Assembly: GCA_018380885.1 (NCBI GenBank)
Contig: JAGZSY010000054.1
Span: 1-19,017 of the forward strand
DNA: 19,017 nt
Direction: 5' to 3'
From: Enterocloster asparagiformis
GTDB lineage: Bacteria; Bacillota; Clostridia; Lachnospirales; Lachnospiraceae
Shown: piece after piece, positions 13,869 through 19,017 of the stretch
Layout: each line of letters starts with the position of its first letter
Numbering within the stretch: the first letter of the stretch is position 1
Made by a program: the position numbers and the translations under genes
Notes under the pieces: generated by a model
The model's database searches: none
Seen by the model: only the letters and a program-made list of their open reading frames with translations
Told to the model about the DNA's origin: nothing

Positions 13869-15677
13869 TTAATTCACCGGCTCGATGATAATCTCTCCCT
13901 GAGTCTGCGGTTCCGATGCGGGCGGGATGGTGGGTTTGTCCGCTCCAGGCGATACCGGCGGCAAGGTGGGCTTATCCGCGTTGGGATCAACGTTGGGACT
14001 GGCGGCCGTGGGCTGATCCGTCCCCGGCGCGGCCGCGGCGTCTCCCCCGATGGGGCGGATAACCACCTCGTCGTCCGGCTGGGTCTGCGTTTGGGTCTCC
14101 TCCGGCTGAGGCAGGCCCTCGCTTGTCTCCAAAAGCGTCCTGTCTGTCTTTTTGGTCTGGATCGCCTTGCTCCACAGCGAGCTGGTGATCCCCGTGGACC
14201 GGTTCCACACCACGTCGTGCCACAGACAGGTGATTGTGTCCCCATCCACCATAACCAGCTCCAGCATATCGTTGTCCGACACGCTCTTTCCCGTCCTTGC
14301 AGACTCGTCGTTGATCGTGTAGATCGTTCCGTCAAGCCCGATAGCCGCAATATTCCCATAAGCCCTGTTCCATATCTCCGGGTGATACTCGCCGTATATC
14401 TCCCCGGCCTGCTCATAGTAATACATCGTCCCAATCATGCCGGTAAAATGGCCGCTGACAGCCTCTTTCCCGCTTCCGTCCAAATTCGTCTTAAAAATCT
14501 GGCTATACCAGACACCGCTGCCGTCCTTCTCCACATAAGCGCTGTAATAAATCTTCTGGCCTGCGATGCAGTAGCTCTGAACGCCGTAGGGCTCCTGCGC
14601 GATCACAGAGGAACCGCCGCTGTCCTTGCGGAATATCCCCTGGTACTGGCCGGAAACAGTGTCCATATAGTAGGTCGCTCCGCCGATCTGCTGGTCCGCG
14701 TGCTTCACATACTTGATCTTGCCCTGATCGTCCTCGATCCTGTACACCCTGTCCCCGATGGTGAGAACCCCCGTGCTGTCCGGCACGGCCGGCTGATCCA
14801 TACCGTCCACCATGTAGCAGCTGTCATCCTTCACAATCACGCGGTACTGCTTTTCACCCACGGCGATCTTTGTCCCGGAGGAAGCGGATTTAACCGTACC
14901 GCCCTGGGAATAATAAATCACATTGTCCAACAGGAGATAACCGCCCACATGCTCCGCGATCAGCTCCTTCTCCCCGCTGCCCGGGATCATGCGGAACAGG
15001 CTGTCGCACAGCCTCAGCTCCTCATCCGTCAGGCTTCCCGCCTGCCCGCTCTTTACCTTGGGGAGATAATACACATAGTCGCCGTAGGCTCTCATAGAAT
15101 TTCTGGTGGTTCGCTCCGGCCTGCTCTCTCCTCCCAGCGTCATCACCTTGGTTTCCGTGGCCTTGCGGTACATGATCGGCTTAAAAGGCCCGTCCGCCTC
15201 GCCCAGATAGCAGAAGAAGGCGTTGGCCTTTACCAGGCTGTCCAGATTCTCCCCCGTATTCTCCGGCTGCCAGGACAAATCCGCCTGAATGTCCTTAAGG
15301 TATCCTTTTTCCGAACATATAAACTTCTGTCCCTCCTGGGACCACTCCCCGGTGGCCATCATACCGTTTTCATCAAAATGGTACAAAAGGCCGTCGATCA
15401 GCTTCCAGGTGCCGGTCACGTACGTCCCGTCCTCGTTGAGATATTTGTAACCGTCATCCGTCAGCTGCCAGCCTGTCGCCACGCCGTTTTCAATGGCGAT
15501 GGTCTCGCCCGTGCTCTCGGAGGCCATGGATTGTTCCAGATTCTCGTAATCCTTACTGATCTTTCTGTATACCGACATGACCACCGAAACCGCGCATACC
15601 ATGATGAAAACAGCGATCAAAGCCAAAAATACCGATTTAACCGGCGATTCCTTTTTTCGTCTCTTTCTGCTTCCCAT
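13869..15677 (-). CDS. Membrane-anchored extracellular repeat protein (DUF5050-like)
   Basis: A 602-residue protein with a basic N terminus (GSRKRRKKE), one transmembrane helix at about 15-38, and the remainder predicted outside. Residues ~68-112 hold two to three glycine/tryptophan/tyrosine repeats (GWQLTDDGYKYLNEDG..., TGTWKLIDGLLYHFDENG) like cell-wall-binding repeats. Residues ~150-520 have many short YYxxxG and DGxxxY elements typical of beta-propeller or DUF5050-like domains. The last ~75 residues are a Pro/Thr/Ala/Asp-rich tail with the near repeats ADKPTLPP and ADKPTIPP. No catalytic motif is visible. AAAGGA lies about 8 nt before the ATG. A cell-envelope or sensing role is an inference; there is no sortase motif. 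Confidence 0.85.
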   Translation of the reverse strand: MGSRKRRKKESPVKSVFLALIAVFIMVCAVSVVMSVYRKISKDYENLEQSMASESTGETIAIENGVATGWQLTDDGYKYLNEDGTYVTGTWKLIDGLLYHFDENGMMATGEWSQEGQKFICSEKGYLKDIQADLSWQPENTGENLDSLVKANAFFCYLGEADGPFKPIMYRKATETKVMTLGGESRPERTTRNSMRAYGDYVYYLPKVKSGQAGSLTDEELRLCDSLFRMIPGSGEKELIAEHVGGYLLLDNVIYYSQGGTVKSASSGTKIAVGEKQYRVIVKDDSCYMVDGMDQPAVPDSTGVLTIGDRVYRIEDDQGKIKYVKHADQQIGGATYYMDTVSGQYQGIFRKDSGGSSVIAQEPYGVQSYCIAGQKIYYSAYVEKDGSGVWYSQIFKTNLDGSGKEAVSGHFTGMIGTMYYYEQAGEIYGEYHPEIWNRAYGNIAAIGLDGTIYTINDESARTGKSVSDNDMLELVMVDGDTITCLWHDVVWNRSTGITSSLWSKAIQTKKTDRTLLETSEGLPQPEETQTQTQPDDEVVIRPIGGDAAAAPGTDQPTAASPNVDPNADKPTLPPVSPGADKPTIPPASEPQTQGEIIIEPVN

Positions 15678-15727
15678 ATGCCTGTCCTTTTTATGTGAAT
15701 TTATGGTAACCGTTTATGTACTTATTT

Positions 15728-15756
15728 ATCCTATCAAAATTTTACCTCATTTACAA
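15728..15756 (-). promoter_or_regulatory. Probable promoter of the extracellular repeat protein gene
   Basis: On the minus strand TTGTAA (15756-15751) and TAGGAT (15733-15728) are 17 bp apart, about 45 nt before the start codon. The match to consensus is moderate. Confidence 0.5.
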
Positions 15757-15851
15757 CGAAAGAAATCTTACAAAACATGGCAGTTCAGCCGCGCATATCT
15801 TCCGCCCGTTGGCGCATCCTAATATCAAAGAACTCAGAACGGAGGTCCAAC

Positions 15852-16040
15852 ATGATCAACTATATCGACAACGACGAGCTGCCCATCGGCTTCACCATGG
15901 AGCTGGCCCTGCACACCGACATCCTGAACAAATTCGCCCAAATGGACAAACCGCGCCAGGAACAGATTGTAAACGGAGCCAGAACCGTGAACAGCCGTGA
16001 CGAGATGCGAAACTATGTGGAGAGCATCGCCAAAATGTAA
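15852..16040 (+). CDS. Small protein of unknown function, 62 residues
   Basis: The ATG at 15852 has a clear GGAGG 6 nt upstream. The product opens MINYIDNDELPIGFTMELALH and ends with SRDEMRNYVESIAKM; it looks helical, cytoplasmic and without cysteines or a signal. I have a recollection of similar short LPxGFxMxLA ... SRDEM proteins in Clostridia but know no function. A second small gene follows after 25 nt. An in-frame extension to 15777 has no good ribosome binding site. Confidence 0.75.
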   Translation: MINYIDNDELPIGFTMELALHTDILNKFAQMDKPRQEQIVNGARTVNSRDEMRNYVESIAKM

Positions 16041-16065
16041 GGTAAAACGCGAAAGGAGAACCGCC

Positions 16066-16224
16066 ATGTACGAATCCCCAACCAGACAGGAACCCCTGGA
16101 GACCCCGGGAAAAAACAGCACCTACGGGGACGGCGATATACCGGAGATCGACCTTCCCTCCCCGGACAACGCCTCCCCCGATATTCCCCAGGAATTTCCC
16201 AATCGTCAGGTCAAAATCGGCTAA
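16066..16224 (+). CDS. Small proline-rich protein of unknown function, 52 residues
   Basis: The ATG at 16066 follows AAAGGAG by 6 nt. The product is acidic, with many prolines (PEIDLPSPDNASPDIPQEFP) and little hydrophobic content, so it is probably disordered. It sits 25 nt after the 62-residue protein gene and before a terminator, forming a two-gene unit. I cannot assign a family. The ribosome binding site and position make it more than a chance frame. Confidence 0.65.
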   Translation: MYESPTRQEPLETPGKNSTYGDGDIPEIDLPSPDNASPDIPQEFPNRQVKIG

Positions 16225-16251
16225 ATCAGAATACACCCTCATGGATATACT

Positions 16252-16289
16252 AAAAAAGCTCTCTGACCGCCTGCGATCAAAGAGCTTTT
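16252..16289. terminator. Bidirectional terminator between the small-protein genes and tRNA-Leu
   Basis: Nine-nt arms AAAAGCTCT and AGAGCTTTT with extra pairs inside flank a loop. On the minus strand the stem ends in six T, a good end for the tRNA-Leu transcript. On the plus strand it ends in TTTTCTTC, which fits the small-protein operon. Confidence 0.88.
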
Positions 16290-16297
16290 CTTCTGCC

Positions 16298-16381
16298 TGC
16301 AGAAGATGGGAGTCGAACCCACAAGGTATTACTACCACACGGACCTGAACCGTGCGCGTCTGCCAATTCCGCCACTTCTGC
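16298..16381 (-). tRNA. tRNA-Leu (anticodon CAG)
   Basis: Class II tRNA of 84 nt. Acceptor arms GCAGAAG and CTTCTGC pair fully, the discriminator is A, the anticodon loop TTCAGGT sits on a CGG/CCG stem, and there is a variable arm and a GGTTCGACTCC T arm. The 3' CCA is not encoded. It reads CUG leucine codons. Confidence 0.97.
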
Positions 16382-16418
16382 ATTTGTTGTGCTGAATTTC
16401 TCCTGCACAACGAAAATA

Positions 16419-16447
16419 ATTATACTGGATAATCCACAATTTGTCAA
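16419..16447 (-). promoter_or_regulatory. Sigma-A promoter of tRNA-Leu
   Basis: On the minus strand perfect TTGACA (16447-16442) and perfect TATAAT (16424-16419) are 17 bp apart. The short leader that follows has a 7-bp hairpin (16411-16405 with 16392-16386) before the tRNA. Confidence 0.92.
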
Positions 16448-16472
16448 TAGATATTCATGAATTTTTTTGCCT

Positions 16473-18068
16473 CTATTTCATTTCCCGGTCATAGACGCAG
16501 AAACAGGATCTGCCCATCTCCTTCGCCTTGTAGAGGGCCGTATCGCTCTGCTGAATCAGCAGATCGATATCCACGTTAAAATCCTCGCTCTGCACGATCC
16601 CCACGCTGGCCGACAGAATGCTCAGAGGTTCAATAGCCCCAAAATTCTCCTTCATCCGTTGGATCAGGTCCTGGGCGCCCCGCTCCAACTCCTCCCGCTC
16701 ACAGTGCCCCAGCTTGACAACAAGAAATTCATCGCCTCCGATCCGGGCAATAAAATCGTTTTTAAAAGACTCGCGCAGCAGCTTTGCGGTTAAAATCAGC
16801 GCCTCGTCCCCCACCTTGTGGCCATACGTATCGTTGACTCGTTTAAAGTAGTCCAAATCCACGTAGAGGAGACTGACCTTCTTACCGGAGCTGTTGTTGT
16901 GGAGATACTGGTAAAGGCTTCTGCGGTTGTAAAGGCCTGTCATAAAATCCGTATTGGAATTGCGCAGAATCTGCTCCTCCAGCTGGCGCTCCAGCGTGAC
17001 GTCCCGGTAAATGCAAATCTTTCCCACATTGTTTTGGAAAATGTCGTAAATACTGTCCTCGTGAATCTCCAGAACCTTGCCCTCATTCTCCTCCAGGCGG
17101 ACCTTTGCCTCCACAAATCCCTCGTTGTTAACAGTGCGCTCCTCATAGAAGGCCCCGGCGTTCCACTCGTCGAACTGCCTGCCTAAAACGTCCTGTTTCT
17201 CCACCCCAAAGTATTCCTCAAACCTGGCGTTGACATTTAAAATTCGCTCCCGGTTATCCTTAAGCAAAATGGCGAAGGGCATACTGCTGAGCAAGATTTC
17301 GATCTCCGTGCTCATATTCTCCAAATCCGTCACGTCATGGCCGATTCCCACCGTGCCCAGAATCGTCTCCCCGTCCGAGTCAAACAGCGGCGACTTGTAG
17401 GTGCGGAACTGTCTGAGGCCCTTCTGGCTCTTTACCATCTCCGTGAATTGCAAGGTCCTTCGCTCCCGCATAACCGCGTCCTCCGTCTCCTTGCACACCC
17501 CCTCGCCCTTCTCGAAATCTTCCTTGGAGACATCCCATATATAACAGTGGTCCCGCCCCGTCACATCCTCCCGCGTCTTTCCCACGGTGGTGCAGAACGC
17601 CTTGTTCACCTTCACGTGCGTTCCGTCCATCGCTTTAAACCAAACCATATCAGGGATACTGTCAATGGCAGTATCCAGGTAGGTACTTGTCAGATACAAA
17701 TCTTTTTCCAGTTTGATCCGGCGCAGCAGACGGCCGAACCGATACCTTACGTATTGACCGTTTAAAGGGAGCTCCCAAAACTCATCGGCTGCCTCCAACT
17801 CCGCCTCGCTGCAGCCGTCAATCGCCTGACGGTCCCCGCAGAACACAAGCGCGGCTCCCTCCCTGCAAGCTGCGCGCACCTTTGCCGGGGACGTCGCATC
17901 CGCAAGATTCCAAATCAAAATATCACAATCCGCTGCGGCGCGGCAATCGAATGTATCAAAAGCTGCCACAGCATGATCGAACCGGTCCAAAGGCGTCATG
18001 TCCCGGATCAGGTTCACCAAATCAAAATCCGGGCTGAAAACCGCAATTTTCAACACACAGTGATACAT
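16473..18068 (-). CDS. Diguanylate cyclase with two PAS domains (GGDEF protein)
   Basis: A 531-residue soluble signalling protein that would make cyclic di-GMP from GTP. Residues ~1-115 look like a divergent receiver-type domain. Two PAS domains follow (about 130-260, beginning DSIPDMVWFKAMDG; about 258-370, beginning SSMPFAILLKDN). The GGDEF domain runs ~371-531 with NTDFMTGLYNRRSL at its start, DLDYFKRVND, an intact GGDEF at residues 444-448 and SVGIV near the end. The RxxD inhibitory site expected just before is FKND, so product inhibition is probably lost. The ATG at 18068 follows GGGGGAA by 5 nt; the open frame continues upstream to 18170 without a comparable site. A TATAAT on the minus strand at 18114-18109 could be the -10 box, but its -35 is weak. 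Confidence 0.93.
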   Translation of the reverse strand: MYHCVLKIAVFSPDFDLVNLIRDMTPLDRFDHAVAAFDTFDCRAAADCDILIWNLADATSPAKVRAACREGAALVFCGDRQAIDGCSEAELEAADEFWELPLNGQYVRYRFGRLLRRIKLEKDLYLTSTYLDTAIDSIPDMVWFKAMDGTHVKVNKAFCTTVGKTREDVTGRDHCYIWDVSKEDFEKGEGVCKETEDAVMRERRTLQFTEMVKSQKGLRQFRTYKSPLFDSDGETILGTVGIGHDVTDLENMSTEIEILLSSMPFAILLKDNRERILNVNARFEEYFGVEKQDVLGRQFDEWNAGAFYEERTVNNEGFVEAKVRLEENEGKVLEIHEDSIYDIFQNNVGKICIYRDVTLERQLEEQILRNSNTDFMTGLYNRRSLYQYLHNNSSGKKVSLLYVDLDYFKRVNDTYGHKVGDEALILTAKLLRESFKNDFIARIGGDEFLVVKLGHCEREELERGAQDLIQRMKENFGAIEPLSILSASVGIVQSEDFNVDIDLLIQQSDTALYKAKEMGRSCFCVYDREMK

Positions 18069-18228
18069 ACAATTCCCCCCGTTGTAGTGATTAAAAAATA
18101 TTAGATATATTATAACTCCTACACATCTTTTAATCCAGCAGAATATACAAAAGTCAACAAATATTCGCATCTAACAATCATAAATCAAAGTTAATGCCGC
18201 AAAGCAGATAGTATATATCTCCCCACAA

Positions 18229-18261
18229 CAAAAAAGCACCTATCATCATCTGATAAGTGCT
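18229..18261 (-). terminator. Intrinsic terminator of the rRNA-tRNA operon
   Basis: On the minus strand AGCACTTATC and GATAGGTGCT form a 10-bp stem with a 7-nt loop, followed by six T. It begins 4 nt after the 3' end of tRNA-Phe. Confidence 0.92.
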
Positions 18262-18265
18262 TTCG

Positions 18266-18338
<73 letters not shown>

Positions 18339-18342
18339 TTCA

Positions 18343-18415
18343 TGAGCGTGCGGGGGCTCGAACCCCGGACAACTTGATTAAAAGTCAAGTGCTCTACCAC
18401 CTGAGCTACACGCCC
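18343..18415 (-). tRNA. tRNA-Lys (anticodon TTT)
   Basis: 73 nt with acceptor GGGCGTG/CACGCTC (one G-U pair), discriminator A, anticodon loop CTTTTAA with TTT, and T loop GGTTCGAGCCC. Only 4 nt separate it from tRNA-Phe. No encoded CCA. Confidence 0.97.
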
Positions 18416-18449
18416 ATTTAATTTTGGTTTTGTCTAACGACAAAAAAAA

Positions 18450-18523
<74 letters not shown>

Positions 18524-18575
18524 CTAATATGATATTATAAATTACTTTCAACGTTTTGTCAACTAAACATTGAAA

Positions 18576-18657
18576 TGGATGGAGGTGGATTCGAACCACC
18601 GAAGCAATTTGCAGCAGATTTACAGTCTGTCCCCTTTGGCCACTCGGGAATCCATCC
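18576..18657 (-). tRNA. tRNA-Tyr (anticodon GTA)
   Basis: Class II tRNA of 82 nt with acceptor GGATGGA/TCCATCC, discriminator A, anticodon loop CTGTAAA with GTA, and a variable arm. No encoded CCA. Confidence 0.97.
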
Positions 18658-18699
18658 ATATTCTTATTATATGCACTTTTCAGTAGATAATACGATGAG

Positions 18700-18772
18700 T
18701 GGGGCCTACAGGGCTCGAACCTGTGACCCTCTGCTTGTAAGGCAGATGCTCTCCCAGCTGAGCTAAGACCCC
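18700..18772 (-). tRNA. tRNA-Val (anticodon TAC)
   Basis: 73 nt with acceptor GGGGTCT/AGGCCCC (one G-U pair), discriminator A, anticodon loop CTTACAA with TAC, and T loop GGTTCGAGCCC. No encoded CCA. Confidence 0.97.
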
Positions 18773-18811
18773 TTAATGGTATTACCCACCAACAGAACAT
18801 AAAAAGAAAAA

Positions 18812-18885
18812 CGACCCGGAACGGGTTCGAACCGTCGACCTCCGCCGTGACAGGGCGGCGCTCTAACCAGCTGAGCCACCGGGCC
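18812..18885 (-). tRNA. tRNA-Asp (anticodon GTC)
   Basis: 74 nt with acceptor GGCCCGG/CCGGGTC (one G-U pair), discriminator G as expected for tRNA-Asp, anticodon loop CTGTCAC with GTC. It is the first tRNA after the 23S rRNA end. No encoded CCA. Confidence 0.97.
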
Positions 18886-18959
18886 ATTTCAAGTACATAG
18901 TACTGAAACCATATACCTTCAAAACCACATATTGAATGATGTTAAAACCTATTCCGTTT

Positions 18960-19017
18960 TGGTTAAGCCCTCGACCGATTAGTATTAGTCAGCTACATAC
19001 ATTACTGCACTTCCACC
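18960..19017 (-). rRNA. 23S rRNA, 3' end (partial)
   Basis: On the minus strand the sequence contains GCTGACTAATACTAATCGG and ends GAGGGCTTAACC, the highly conserved last part of bacterial 23S rRNA. Only about 58 nt lie in the window; the gene continues beyond 19017. The exact 3' terminus is set by analogy and may be off by a few bases. No 5S rRNA follows before tRNA-Asp. Confidence 0.93.

Noticed and set aside
13863..15698. Open frame of 611 codons on the plus strand opposite the extracellular repeat protein
   Set aside because: It is the antisense shadow of the 602-residue minus-strand gene; it has no ribosome binding site, its translation is His/Arg/Leu-rich without motifs, and it crosses the shared terminator region.
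16448..16472. Intrinsic terminator directly after the GGDEF gene
   Set aside because: Only a short TTCATGAA palindrome is present without a GC stem; readthrough into the tRNA-Leu region up to the terminator at 16252-16289 is possible.
18886..18959. Possible 5S rRNA between 23S and tRNA-Asp
   Set aside because: The gap is about 74 nt, too short, and lacks 5S-like sequence.

Overview
The window looks like chromosomal DNA of a moderately GC-rich, low-oxygen Firmicute, most likely a gut Lachnospiraceae (Enterocloster/Lachnoclostridium-like). This placement is an inference. It rests on strong AGGAGG-type ribosome binding sites, sigma-A promoters with 16-17 bp spacers, a T-box leader, the ECF/DUF3842/DUF5050-like gene content and the 23S rRNA end. 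I see no phage, insertion sequence or CRISPR array.

Layout. (1) 105-6317 is a divergent sugar locus. On the minus strand a PTS EIIABC permease, an EEP-family phosphatase resembling maltose 6'-phosphate phosphatase (MapP) and 4-alpha-glucanotransferase (MalQ) form one tightly coupled operon with a terminator at 105-142. A LacI/MalR-type regulator points the other way. The shared control region holds both promoters, a cre/MalR-like operator over the PTS start and a row of half-sites. The predicted route is maltose uptake as maltose 6'-phosphate, dephosphorylation to maltose, then MalQ disproportionation to glucose and longer dextrins. (2) 6408-8193 is a two-gene membrane-lipid unit: a DedA-like membrane protein and a GT4 glycosyltransferase resembling diacylglycerol glucosyltransferases. 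(3) 8226-10467 is thrS (minus) behind a threonine T-box leader; the ThrS has almost no TGS domain. (4) 10492-13026 (minus) holds a small lipoprotein with its own promoter, and an operon of an ECF transporter S component plus an unknown-domain/P-loop-kinase fusion behind a structured, terminator-containing leader RNA. (5) 13065-13857 (plus) is a DUF3842 protein overlapping a small conserved-looking protein. (6) 13869-15756 (minus) is a membrane-anchored extracellular repeat protein. (7) 15852-16224 (plus) is two very small proteins of unknown role. (8) 16252-19017 (minus) holds tRNA-Leu, a PAS-PAS-GGDEF diguanylate cyclase and a tRNA array (Asp-Val-Tyr-fMet-Lys-Phe) following the 3' end of a 23S rRNA gene with no 5S gene between.

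The most interesting items are the leader RNA plus ECF/kinase-fusion operon (candidate vitamin or nucleoside uptake-and-trapping system of unknown substrate), the cysteine-containing insert in the MapP-like enzyme, the TGS-poor ThrS, the helically spaced half-sites in the maltose control region and the pair of tiny proteins. All functional statements are read from motifs and context; no database search was run.
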